From positions 1,296,720 through 1,360,719 of the forward strand of contig NW_006763293.1 in NCBI RefSeq assembly GCF_000218685.1: a stretch of 64,000 nt of DNA, given 5' to 3'. The position numbers and the translations under genes were made by a program. Origin of the DNA: Serpula lacrymans var. lacrymans S7.9 (lineage: Eukaryota > Basidiomycota > Agaricomycetes > Boletales > Serpulaceae). A model generated the notes under the pieces. The model saw nothing but the letters and a program-made list of their open reading frames with translations, was not told where the DNA came from and did not search any database. Shown here piece by piece: positions 23,133 through 36,452 of the stretch. How positions within the stretch are numbered: position 1 is the stretch's first letter; every line of letters starts with the position of its first letter.

Positions 23133-25003
23133 TCATTTACTCAAAGTAATTGCTATGAGAATGGCAATGAGAGCCACAATAATAAATAGAACTGTGCTCC
23201 ACGCTATGAGAAACGACAAAAGTTAGTGTCAAATAAAATGCACAAGAAAGTTACAAACATTGTCCTCCAAGCTGACCTGGTACGCTTACCACGCGCACGG
23301 TACTGTCTGCACTCCCTGAAACAAGTAGTTTTGACGTTGGATTGAAGCAGAGAGTCGTGAGGGGAAAGTCGTGCGCTTTCAAAATCGTCAACAGGGGCTA
23401 TTAAACGTCGTCAATGAGGTGCAAGCCAAAGATACTGTGGGCACTGACGCTGAGAGTATTAGAGTCCAGTAGATTGATAGCATAATTAGATGAGCCCAAA
23501 GCTAGAAATTTGCCATCTGGGCTGTTGAAAGTTAGGTACATAGCCAATAAGCCACAACAATGAAAGAAAGTATCCTGATCCACAAACCTAACGTCGAAGC
23601 ATGTAACTCCGCTTTCGCCTGCCTTGCGAGACTTCTCTAGTGTTATTGTCACTTTACCTTTACCTGCCTTCTCCTCGCTCCCATGAGCATTTACAACCCA
23701 TTTTATAGCATAGGCCTGGCGCTTAACAGATTTAGTGCTGCGCGTGCGTGGAGATGTACAGTTGAGCATCGCATAAAGTACAGACGGATCTGATGGGTGG
23801 AACCTAAACAGGGACTATTAATGATTTTGTTAAGTAAAAGATCAGAAAGCCTACTTCGCAGCGCGAAACATCGTATTCGCGCCCACCGGCACACCAGACA
23901 GCGAAGGGATTTGGACAACACTGACGAGCTCCAATGCGGGTAGCGAGCTGTTTACTGTCTCTTCTTTGTCTTTACTCTTCTGTTTGCCTTTCTTCTTCTT
24001 CGAAGGCTTCTCGCTTGGCCGTTCATCCTGCTGAGAGGACGTAGGTGACGAAGTTCCTGGAAGGGCGTAAACAAGGAGATTGACGGTTGTCGTTATGACG
24101 AACTACGAGAAAATGAGATATACTATTGATTAACCAAGGAGAGTACTTACATGTGAAGAGGATAATGTTGCGTCGTAAATATCTCCCTCTGTTACATTGA
24201 TGGTTTGCGCGACAGGCAAAAGAGATGGATACGATAAGAGTGAAAGCTACGGTAACTAAGTTCGGATGCCACTACTTAAAACAGTCAAGAGAAACGCACC
24301 TCGCGATTTCCGGCTACCACCAAAAGTGATCCGTCAGGCGATATGACGGTGACTTTCTATGGGAAATGACATTGATATCAAGAGGACACCAAGCAAAAAG
24401 TTGGCTTCTATAGTCTTACCTGGTAGTCTTCAGTGTCTCCCGAGAGCAGGGTTCCTTTTGTATTCAGCTGCTCCAGTCTACGTGAAAGAGTATGAGAAGA
24501 TAAGGAATATTAAAAAGGGGACAGCCGACCTACCTATGTTCTTCACCACTCAAACCAAATACGCGACAGTTTTCGTTTTGTCCCTTTTGTAACTTCTCAG
24601 TTGTACTATTTATCCCACATACCACTGTTTTCGTCTGTGTGATAATAAAAACGATTGCCGTGTTGACATTTTGCTGGTCGCTTTGGATGAGAAGCTCAAG
24701 CTACGAACCTCGAGATGCGTGGCCATACTCATTGGCGCATCTTCATCCTTCTCCAGCTCCAGCTCATTTAAGAGGTGCAAGCTTCTATCTTCGTCCACGC
24801 GATAAAGTCTCTAACCCGGGTGTCCCGTGGAGGGTGAATATGTATCCCGTATCATGGCATTATTGAGAGCTCACAAGTTTATTCTTGATTCCACTTCTAG
24901 ATGCTCCACCGCCTCCACCAAGAACTACCTCGTTTGATGATAGGAAGGCAGAAGAGAATACGGGAAAGGCTGGAAGAGGGTGCGCGGTGTGTCTTGTTCT
25001 CAT
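23133..25003 (-). CDS. SEC12: ER guanine nucleotide exchange factor Sec12 (WD40, C-terminal anchor)
   Basis: Eleven exons (25003-24875, 24810-24709, 24634-24534, 24477-24420, 24356-24300, 24246-24151, 24102-23855, 23803-23588, 23521-23449, 23397-23259, 23203-23133) sum to 429 residues. Sec12 activates the small GTPase Sar1 at ER exit sites and so starts COPII coat assembly. The N-terminus PVFSSAFLSSNEVVLGGGGG holds the glycine loop of the family (the K-loop region). WD-like blades follow, including KVTVISPDGSLLVVAGN, VSPDGKFLALGSSNYAINLL and TTLCFNPTSKLLVSGSADST. The protein ends in a single hydrophobic helix (VLFIIVALIAILIAITL) and a short SK tail, the type II ER anchor. Two donors are GTTTGT. 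A Lys/Ser-rich insert lies near residues 200-230. The gene is convergent with TAF9, with 170 nt between stops. Confidence 0.92.
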
Positions 25004-25276
25004 GATAGGCCGCAGCGTTATTCACAGTAGTAGGTTTGAAGTTTGAAGTTCGGTGATGTGGCAGTCAGAAGTTAAGGATACGATCTCGCAGAGGAACTCC
25101 TGCAGTTGATGTACGGAAGAAGGAGAAGTAGAAGAAAAAAGGTATTGTGTGTTGCTCGTTCCACTCCGTCGAAGCACCTGTCTTACAGCGGTAGTATGAG
25201 CCTCGCAGTCTTCTCGGTGTCCGCCTTGAATTTCAAACAGAGGAAAAGCACGGGATCAACGTGAGACTCAACTGCC

Positions 25277-25941
25277 TCATTTGTTCTTTGGATCCGCACT
25301 GGGGTCGAGACTGCCCCGCCATCCTTTTGCTCTCAGTTCATGAACGTGCACGTCGTGGTCTGAGAGGCTGAGGTCAGCGGGCGACATCGTTGATATGGCG
25401 TGGCAGTGAGTGGACTCGTTCCGTAATCCATGGTATGCACTATCGACAGAGGTGTCGCTCACTTGCAGTTCATCCCCGCGATCTCCTCGTAATACTGGAC
25501 TCATAATCAAAGTAACCGTGTCTGCTGTTGCCATTTGCGAGTACACATATCGCTGTCATGAGGAGTGAAGAAAATTGTGCGGGTCCAGGAGATCCATTCA
25601 CCACAATCATTTTCGCCTCTTGGGAAATACTTTTCTGCATGATTTTCGGCTGGGTTCTTATGTTGGGCACACTCTGTAATGAAGCGGAGATGTTCTTCGC
25701 GGATAGGTTGTAGAACAACGCGTGGAGAACGTCTACATAGGCTTTCTCATACTTCTCTTGATAATTGAGAGTGAGGATCAAGTGTGGACACGCACGTGGG
25801 ATATTTCTTCCAAAACCATATACCTTCGAATTCAGTATCTTCTCGGGAGCGAATCTTTTGAGGTGCTCCAACTCGTGCGAGTGCGTTAGGCCAAAGCACG
25901 ACGGAAGGGACACTGCACGTATAACGTGGATATATATACAT
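25277..25941 (-). CDS. Unrecognised 182-residue protein (gene model tentative)
   Basis: I do not recognise this protein. A three-exon model (25941-25824, 25756-25602, 25552-25277) joins frames that look protein-like, uses clear donors (GTATAT, GTGAAT) and acceptors, and sums to a multiple of three. The first part contains SVVLWPNALARVGAPQKIRS and the helix-like EEKYEKAYVDVLHALFYNL. The middle has SISQEAKMIV joined to RYVYSQMATADTVTLIMSP. The tail is His/Asp/Ser-rich (LSDHDVHVHELRAKGWRG). There is no signal peptide and no convincing membrane span. The ATG at 25941 lies 144 bp from the divergent NIPA-type gene, and further 5' exons are unlikely in that space. It may be a fast-evolving fungal protein. 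Confidence 0.45.
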
Positions 25942-26085
25942 TGGCCATTGAATCAGGTCTGTTTACTTTGTTATACTTCACGATCACCTCGAACCGTCCT
26001 CGCAGCTCTCGCCTATTGAGACTTCTGCTCTTCATACCCCCTGCCATCCGATACCTCAAGCCTCAGGGATATAATCACCAACACA

Positions 26086-28152
<2,067 letters not shown>

Positions 28153-28462
28153 GGAGGATTGTTGTTGTCGCGAAAAGGGTATGTAAATAAAATAATAATA
28201 GTAATATGCTATAATTGTAAAATGACGACAAGGTGGGTGATTACCTAAAAAGGTAAGTCGAGTGTAGAAAGAAGGTGGGGTGACGACAGGGTCCTGAATG
28301 ACGTCAGGCAGGTGACGAAGCGGAGCTGGAAAGCAGCGAGAATACAAAACGGATCTCTAGGCAAAAAAGACGAGGGATCAGTCAGGCTGTACCTTGACCA
28401 CCAGTTTACCTTACCACCACTCCAATTCTTTCCCATCGACACCCCACACGACATCCTCAGCC
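28153..28462. other. Intergenic region
   Basis: It lies between the stop of the NIPA gene and the kinase start, both on the plus strand. An A/T-rich stretch at 28185-28215 fits a polyadenylation region. A C/T-rich leader precedes the kinase ATG at 28463. No other element was seen. Confidence 0.5.
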
Positions 28463-30940
28463 ATGCCAGCAGTCATGGACGCATTCAAGAGTATGTCTCC
28501 ATCCTCATTTCGAAGACCGCTGTCTAACTCCGACGAACGATACCACCATCACCTCGTTTTATTGTCTAGATCTTATACGCCACGGTAAACATAACCACAG
28601 GCTTCCAGACTCTGACCCTCAGCAATACACCAGAACAACCCCAGAACCGTCACATCCAAAGCAGCGTCAGCAGCAAACACCTGCTCACCCACCAGAACCG
28701 GACCTCACCCAACAAGCTCAACAGAAACGTGACTCCAAAGAAGCAGCAGATATGATTCTCACCCAAGAACGCGAAGCTAAAACGAAACAGCCTTTGTATA
28801 AAGGGCTTGAGAATTTCAAGCTTATCGACAAGATGGGAGAGTGAGTATCTGACCTTCCGTCCGTCCACGACGGTGTTCATATTATTCCTTCTAGCGGCGC
28901 ATTTTCGAACGTGTACAAGGCAATAGATTTGTCAAGCGGCTCTAAAGTGGCTGGTGTGTTCTATTCAGCGCTTGTTTCGACACATTGTAACACTTTGACT
29001 GCGCATATAGTGAAAGTTGTGCGGAAGTTTGAACTGAATGCATCCCAGGTTAGTCTTTGTCGTCTGGCTGTTTTCATTCTCTTGGCTTCATATGGCACTA
29101 ATTTCTCTGTGTCCCAATTCTATCATCTACCTTCTCGTTCTGCATTACCCTCGTGCCTCTGTTAGGCGGGCGATAAGCATTTAAATGCACAATTTAAGAA
29201 AAAGCCGCGCGTGACAGAGGTAACGTCCCACATTGTCCTTTTGAATGCTTAAAACTCGTCTCAACAATTTCCTGACGTCGTGTATTTCATAGCGTGCCAA
29301 TATTCTCAAAGGTGGGTATCTCGCGCCTGCATCCTAGAACAGTTCCTTATCATATTTTTTTGTCTTTTAAAGAGGTGCAAATTATGAGAGGGACAAGTCA
29401 CCCATCTATAGTTCGACTACAATCATTTTCAGAATCTCCCGAATATTATTTTCTCGTTTTAGAATGTACGTAATTCCCCGTCGTGCCTGGGTCAGTTGAT
29501 TAATGGACATGGGACCATAGTGATGGAGGGTGGCGAATTGTTCCATCAGATAGTAAAGTTGACCTATTTCAGTGAAAACCTCTCGAGGCATGTCATTCTC
29601 CAAGTTGCAAACGGTATTCGCTATCTTCACGAAGAGCGAGGCGTGGTACATCGGTTTGTTTATTTATGACTACCGTGTTACGCATTCCGCTGACTTCATT
29701 TCGTAACTTTCGCTGCTGTACGAATCGCTTCATTCAGTGACATCAAGCCAGAAAATTTGCTTTTTGAGCGGATTCCAATCATACCTTCGAAGAACCCAGT
29801 AAGGCGTCCCTACGATGAAGAAAAGGAAGACGAGGGTGAATTTATACCTGGTGTTGGGGGTGGAGGCATTGGGCGAATCAAAATTGCTGATTTCGGCCTT
29901 TCGAAGGTGGTTTGGAATGAGGAGACAATGACACCATGTGGAACAGTCGGATACACCGCGCCGGAAATTGTTAAAGATGAGCGATATTCCAAGAGTGTGG
30001 ATATGTGGGCGCTCGGATGTGTTTTGTACACGCTTCTATGTGGATTTCCTCCATTCTACGACGAAAGCATCAACGTCCTGACAGAAAAGGTTGCGCGTGG
30101 TTACTACACTTTTTTGAGCCCATGGTGGGACGATATTAGCCATACAGGTATGTGATCACATTCCTGATTGAAAGATATTCTGAATTGACCTCGATCGCAG
30201 CTAAGGATCTCATTCAACACCTTCTTTGTGTCGATCCTGCTCAGCGTTATACCATCGACGAATTTCTTGCACATCCCTGGTGCAATGCTGCCCCTGCGCC
30301 GCCTCCACCCCCCACTCCAATGGCATATGGACGCACTCCTCCACTCGATTCACCTCTATTGACTGCTGCTCGTGGTGGCCGCGTTGAAGGTCGTTCACCA
30401 GGTCTTGCGACACTCAAAGAAGCATTTGACATTACCTACGCTGTTCATCGTATGGAAGAGGAAGGAGCACGTCGAAGGGCATACAATGGAAGGGGCGGTG
30501 CAGGAACGAGAGGTTTCTTGCACGGTCTGAACGAGGACGACGAAGACGTAATGGCAGATGATGAAGACACATTGGAAGATGCGAGGCGTAGGCATGCGAA
30601 TCCAAGTTCACGAACAGCCCAGCGGGACAATGCTGGCACAGGGGCGAAGACGGTGGCTAAACGGAATATAGTCGGGGCAGCTCCTGTTGTCCATGATGAT
30701 CGATCCTTGTTATTGGATGGAAGAGCAGGCTCACGAGATCGGGGTCGCAGAGCGGGTGGCAGTCGAACATTTGAGCTGGACATGGATAATGCAACTCTTC
30801 TTGGACGCCGGCATAAGCGAGTGGGTGTTGCTTCTCCTGGCGGTGGCATGGACTCCAGCCCTCTGGCGAGGAACGCTATAGGGCCGCAGTTCATAGAAAG
30901 GGAACAACTTCCACCTGGAAGTCCTATGCGCGTACTATAA
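28463..30940 (+). CDS. Ser/Thr protein kinase of the Rck2/Srk1 (CAMK) type
   Basis: Ten exons (28463-28490, 28570-28840, 28895-28953, 29011-29048, 29166-29219, 29293-29311, 29373-29465, 29521-29653, 29738-30147, 30201-30940) sum to 614 residues. All core kinase motifs are present: glycine loop MGDGAFSNVYKA, ATP-binding lysine in KVAVKVVRKFEL, catalytic VVHRDIKPENLL, DFG in KIADFGLSKVV, and GYTAPEIVKDERYSKSVDMW. An insert of about 40 residues between HRD and DFG (acidic, then GVGGGGIG) is typical of the fungal Rck2/Srk1 group. Those kinases act downstream of the Hog1/Sty1 stress MAP kinase and influence translation and mitotic entry. That function is taken from relatives. The C-terminal 200 residues are disordered, rich in Arg, Gly and Pro. 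Exon 6 is only 19 nt. Confidence 0.92.
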
Positions 30941-31776
30941 ATGAGAGGTTGGGTTGGGAAAACACGCCTTCTCGCCGACCAGGATATCCTTGAATTCCTT
31001 AGCCAGCGAAACCAGCCACACGCAACCACTTCCCTTCTTGCCCCCTTAGTTCCGTTACCGCCATGATGGCGTTATCAGTGTTTCTGTGCCATATCATATA
31101 TCCTCTCAATATCTACGCTATGCAGCAGTGAAATGGTTTCCGTCATAAGCAGTTTCCTCTTTCTCGTTCGTGGAATCTGGATCCTGGTTCGGGTGATTCG
31201 CTTGCCCTGTGTAGTATGTCCCTCTTTCGGGAGCCGCAAATGTTCTTGCTTGCTCAAGACGCATCCATCGAATATATTTGTACGACTTCCGTGTACTTTC
31301 AGCACCACCTGCATTTCACCCTCCTTACTTTGCTTCTATTTATCTACGACACCTTATTGCAACCCAATCACCATAAGTTATTTGCTGCACTCAATCCTGT
31401 TGAATAATCCAAGCGCAACCTTGTGGACGCATCGTACTAGTCCAATTTTTATTCCTTTGGCATTCAAATATCAACCGTACCGTACATTCTTCGTGTTGTA
31501 TTTTTGCTTGACATACTCGTTATATTTTACATGTATCATTCTGGTTGTATGCTTGTATGCTTTACTAGTAATAGTTGCCGCTCGGATCTTAGTTCAGGTC
31601 ATCAGCGTGTAATGTCATTGAATTGTTTAGTTTCTATTATGATTGCTTTTGAAATTCATTAACTGCCTTATCAGCATTGGGATGAGCGCCTTGAGGCCCC
31701 TTCCATTATGAAGCAATTACACCAATAAACTCAATTCTGTTTCCTTTATCGCCACATAGAACTTTGAACGCTAAGA
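30941..31776. other. Intergenic region, no gene seen
   Basis: It lies between two plus-strand genes. A 159-codon plus frame (31133-31612) is rich in Leu, Phe, Tyr and Cys because the region is T-rich. It lacks domain features and lies in the expected 3' untranslated region of the kinase, so I do not call it. Confidence 0.5.
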
Positions 31777-32967
31777 ATGTCCAAGGGGATTTATCTTTCA
31801 TCTCCTGAACACTATGAAATACTGATAGAGAAATATGACACTTGGATGTTCGATTGCGATGGTGTACTTTGGCACGATGACCAACTAATAGAGGGTGCTG
31901 CCGAGGTTTTGAAGATCCTTAGGACCCGAAGTAAGTCAATAAGATGGACTATAGAAACTTTATTGTTAAGACTTTTGTTTTATTCATCAAAGATAAGGCA
32001 ATCGTGTTCGTCACCAATAATGCAACCAAATCTCGCAAGACCTACAAGCGCAAGTTCGATGGTCTGGGAGTGGAGGCTTATCTGGTAGGTCCCACTGCAT
32101 CTGTCACGCAGCAAATTGGTTAATATGCCATTCAAGGGCGAAATATTTGGATCTGCGTACGCGTCTGCGGTCTACATATCATCCGTGATAAAACTGTCTA
32201 AATCCAAAAAGGTCTACGTGATTGGTATGATCGGTATCGAGGAAGAATTAGCAGAAGAAGGAATATCTTGCATAGGCGGTACAGTCAGTTGGTCTATATT
32301 GTTTTTCATAACGTGTGACCAGGACTGACAGTTCGATAGGACCCTGCTGATCGTACTGTCGAGCCCTTCTCCCTATCCAACTTCACACTCGATCCCGAAG
32401 TGGGGGCCGTATTATGTGGATTCGATCCCTTCATCAACTATACCAAGCTCTCTAAAGCGTTCCAGTATCTTAGCCGTAATCCTGGATGCCATTTCTTGGC
32501 CACTAATACGGACAGCTCGTTCCCCGCTGACGGTGGGGTCTTACCTGGAGCAGGAGCAATCAGTGCCCCCTTGCGGTTTGCATTAGATAAAGACCCGTTG
32601 GTTATCGGTAAACCATCTATAACGATGCTGGATTGCATCAAGGCAAAGTGAGCGATAGATTTTGCGCCTGTGAACGGTGCGGCTGATGAGGTTCTTTAAA
32701 GGATTGACTTTGATCCTAAACGTTCCATCATGGTTGGTGACCGTCTGAACACTGATATTCTGTTTGGTCAGGCCGGAGGGCTATCAACACTTCTTGTGCT
32801 AACTGGTAATATGGATTATCGCTCACCAAAATTTCTTTATTCACTTTTGATATCCAGGTATTACATCAGAAAAGGACATCACAGGTCCCAATGCTTCATC
32901 CATTGTACCGGACTTTGTTACGCAGTCCCTTGGAGACCTGCGTGCGGCCGAACGATCGTCACGATGA
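31777..32967 (+). CDS. Pho13-type HAD phosphatase (4-nitrophenylphosphatase / 2-phosphoglycolate phosphatase)
   Basis: Six exons (31777-31930, 31993-32084, 32137-32283, 32340-32647, 32702-32805, 32858-32967) sum to 304 residues, the normal family length. The HAD motifs are complete: motif [11 protein letters not shown] near residue 25 (nucleophile and acid Asp), motif [20 protein letters not shown], and motif III/IV lysine and acids in [10 protein letters not shown] and [20 protein letters not shown]. The C2-type cap between them includes [20 protein letters not shown]. Family members clear toxic side products such as 2-phosphoglycolate and 4-phosphoerythronate in the cytosol. The exact substrate cannot be read here. 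Confidence 0.92.
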
Positions 32968-33267
32968 ACATATACCCAGTAAACCATTTGCAGATATTAC
33001 CATCAGACGCCAACATTTAGAGGATATAGAGGAACTCGAGCCAAAATGAAATCATGTATTAGACATCGATATGGGAGAGATAACGGTCGGATATGTGGGA
33101 ATAGGGGTAAAGGTTATGAGACGACATTCTTACTGTATTTGATCATCATTCGCCTCCACGGAAATGTGTAGTATCGCCATGAGACAACCCTATTCCGTGA
33201 AAAGGTTCTGACGTATTGTCAACGACCGAACCATAATCTGTCGTTGTCGCCCTGATAGCTAATCATA
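32968..33267. other. Convergent 3' intergenic region
   Basis: A 300-bp gap between the stops of the Pho13-type gene and the minus-strand ATPase gene. It holds mixed-composition sequence with no ORF or repeat of note. Confidence 0.5.
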
Positions 33268-35929
33268 TTAATTTACCACCAGTATAGAGCCACCACCGTC
33301 TCTGGTAACACGTCGGCGTGTTTTCATCAGTATGTATCGACGTCCGAGTTGGTTGAGTCTCGGAACCTGCAAAACCTCTCTGCCTTTCCCTGCAGCCTCG
33401 GCCGAAGACATATAATAGGGCTCGTCGGGGAAAACACCATATCCAGAGGGTGCAAGGACTATTGCTTCTCCAGTCTAAAGTAAACTATTAACATGTGACA
33501 TTGGCACAAAGTTGGGAAACCCAACCTGGAGTTTAACGACTTTATCAAATGCATCTTCAGCTGAGATGTCCGCAGAAACATGTTTCGCGAGATGGTCCCA
33601 CCAAGAAGGAGAAGAGAACCTATGGAGGATTGCGACGGTGCATAGATCCAAAAGGACGGGCGGAACCACAGTAGGCTCTGAAGGCAAGAATTACATCATC
33701 AAATTCAGTAAGGTCTAGAAAGAGTCCGCTTACCTTGAGTGCTGATGATAACGCGCATTGCCAAATGCCGCTGCTCTCTGGTTAAAGTTAAGAGAGAATT
33801 CGTCAGTCCTGAGGCTCCTTTACTTGATGATAAGTACTATGGGAAGAAACAAGATGAGCTAGAACCACTGTAACACAGCAGCTGTTCGTACTTTATGTGC
33901 TTCATCGACCACAAGCACTTTCCCTGTTCCCACTTCTGCCCTCACAAACAAGCGTGTTATTATTTCAAAAAGACCGCACGCAGATGCCGGATCAATAAAT
34001 GGGTCGGAAAGATCGATGATTGTAAGTTGCCCCGCTACAAACCGCCGTTCGGAGGGCTGCGTGCGGTCTACAAATGAATTGAGGAGAGCCATACGCTGCT
34101 CAAGTCCTGCCAGTTGGGCAGGATTGAAAGACTGTTTCTTGTCGTCAAGACGAACCATGAATTCATTATACGAAAAGTTTTCTCCCAGATCACGGAGAAT
34201 AGACTAAATTAATTATTAAGCTGTCACCCACAAGCGATGAAAATATTGTTATCTCACCAGTACCACTTGGATGTACAATGGGGCGGACTCCGAAGAGCCA
34301 ACTGCCATCATCGACAAGAATGCCTGTGCATCCAGTTCCTCTTCGGTGAAAAGCAGCGGTTCCACTCTCACTCTATTCCCAAGAGGTGCATATACGGTTT
34401 TCATCGTGTTAAGGGAAGAGCGCGATACATATACATGGACGGGGGGAGGATGTACACCTTCGACGCTTGAGACGCCGACCCAAGCTGCTTCACTGGGACG
34501 CGAACCAGGACCTCCTTCTCCAAAATGAAGAACCAATCCCGCAAGCGGCCTCTGAAGAGAACCGATTTGGCGGAAATTTGATATGAACATGTTTTCCAAG
34601 AGTATGGACACGGTGTGTGACTTTCCCGAGCCTTGTACGCCGCATACGACAGCAGAAAATGGAGCATTCTGTCAAAAATATATTGAGGGTCAAGATTTTG
34701 CAAAAAATGATGTTAATTTTACTGTATTGATGTAAAGGCGAGCATCCGCAGGAGTATATCTATTAGCTTTCGAACTGCATGGGAAAGATATTATGAAGCT
34801 TAACAGGAAAAAAGAAAAAGGACGATTACTTACTAGATAGAAAGTGTTTTTCCCATAACTCCATACTGAGTGGTATGTTCACGATAACCAGCTGCGACAT
34901 AGGCGTCGCGCGTAAAGATTGGGGCAGTCTTGAGTTCGTGATCTCTGCTACGCCCTGAAACTGTAGTTGGATCATCCTGTAAGAGGTGCATCTCGGGATC
35001 GCCCTTGCGCAGAGACAGAAGATAAGCTTCTTGCTTTATGTGGCGTAGAGCGAAGCCACTCACAGAAATAGCACTTACGCCGTTCACAGCGCCTTTTGAT
35101 GTACCGTTCATCATCGAGGAAGAAACTCTTAAAGCGTTAGTGGCACTTGTTGAGGATGAAGAAATTCCTCGAGATAGCTGCTAACGTGTTGATTATGATG
35201 GATAACCTTTGGAAAATCATTACCCACTGGAGCAGGATACGAATTTACCCGAGGAGCACCAAGTTCCTTTACAGAGTCGACGCTTGAAGCCCGTGCAGGG
35301 CCAGAAGACTGCTGTGGATATAATTCATCAGGAGACATGGCCAAATGTGAAAGCAAGGTGGTGGTATACGCTTACGGATGTGGACTCAGCAATTGAGGAC
35401 GGCATTTTAGCTGGGAACCCGGCTCCCTTACTGAGCGCTGTATACAAGTTAGCAGCGGCAAACTGATAAGTTTGTAAAGGGTGAGAATATTGATGGGAAT
35501 GAAAGAGATAAAAACGAACATTTTTAGACGTTGTAGAAGTAGTCGAGGGCAGTGGCTTGATAGGGGCATGGTGGTTAGTGCCAGGGGTTGCTGGAGCTGG
35601 AGTCGACGTAGCCGACTGTATTGGCGATATCGTTACAAATTCGTCGATTGAGATATAAACTGACGCACCATAAACTGACGTGCTAGGGCGCTGGACTTAT
35701 CATTGAGGGGCAGGAGGTTTGCATTATTACTGGTTTTCAACGTCAATGGTGATGTCCCAGCATTTATCGGCTATTAAAATGGGAGATGGGATATAGTAGG
35801 CTTGATATTATCAGTACATGGCCTCACTGGTTGACTCGAGAATGGTGGCGGTTTGGGCTGTGCAAATGGATGCGGTTTTGGCAGGAAAGTAGCAGCCTTG
35901 TCCTTGTTCTTCTTATCTTTCTTGGCCAT
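33268..35929 (-). CDS. P-loop ATPase with HerA/FtsK-like core
   Basis: Thirteen exons (35929-35828, 35770-35669, 35615-35520, 35462-35376, 35311-35207, 35180-35079, 35033-34834, 34774-34723, 34668-34258, 34203-33892, 33836-33734, 33677-33526, 33474-33268) sum to 676 residues. The first 190 residues are Pro/Ser/Asn-rich and begin with the lysine-rich MAKKDKKNKDK. The ATPase starts near residue 280 with Walker A in VVCGVQGSGKSHTVSILLEN. Walker B is VLVVDEAHKYLSS, followed by EQRHLAMRVIISTQEPTVV, which matches the polar sensor strand of HerA/FtsK enzymes, and then LLDLCTVAILHRFSSPSWW. The C-terminus ends in a basic segment (RRYILMKTRRRVTRDGGG). HerA/FtsK relatives pump DNA or peptides as hexamers. 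No cellular role is established that I can name. One 45-nt intron (35034-35078) is a multiple of three and could be retained. Confidence 0.8.
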
Positions 35930-36452
35930 ATGCGAGATGATGGATGTGTTGGGTGAGCGAAGGGTGAAAGATTATAAAACTGTTAGAAAGCCAAGAGTAA
36001 AAAGGCAAGCCCTTATATTGCCATAAAAGAGGCGCCTGGCTGGGGTTGGCTTGCAGTGGACTGATGACTGGTAACCGCATGGAACGACAACAGAAAGACA
36101 CGCCTTTGAGCGTTTGTGATCGGTTCCAAGCAAGCATGTACAGAACCACAGACTCGCGACTGTCGAGCTTCAATTTGTAGGCGTGCAAGACTATCCCTGT
36201 TTTCTTTATCGGCTCCATTCACACCGGCAAACATCGTATTCTGGGAACAGTTACACACAAGGCCGTTCCCACTCGTAAACATGAGTCCTCGACGAGGTAG
36301 GCGTTTCCATGCAAGTGATAAGACTTGTAACACAGAACAAACCAAATGTGTTTGTTTTTCCAATAAATTAATAATCGCGGATTTCAAATTTTCGACAAAG
36401 TTCTAGCGGACGGCATGTGTTCTTTTCATTCTTAATCTTCACCACACGCAAA
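35930..36452. other. Divergent promoter region of the ATPase gene and RRP8
   Basis: 523 bp between divergent starts. Open frames on both strands (124 codons minus, 96 codons plus) overlap and lack features. A T-rich then CATTCTTAATCTTCACC leader precedes the RRP8 ATG. No recognised element was seen. Confidence 0.45.

Noticed and set aside
31133..31612. 159-codon hydrophobic plus frame
   Set aside because: Composition follows from the T-rich sequence after the kinase gene. No charged or conserved segments, and no partner exons.
36013..36387. 124-codon minus frame between the ATPase gene and RRP8
   Set aside because: No splice connection to the ATPase start, no domain, and an overlapping plus-strand frame. 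Treated as promoter DNA.
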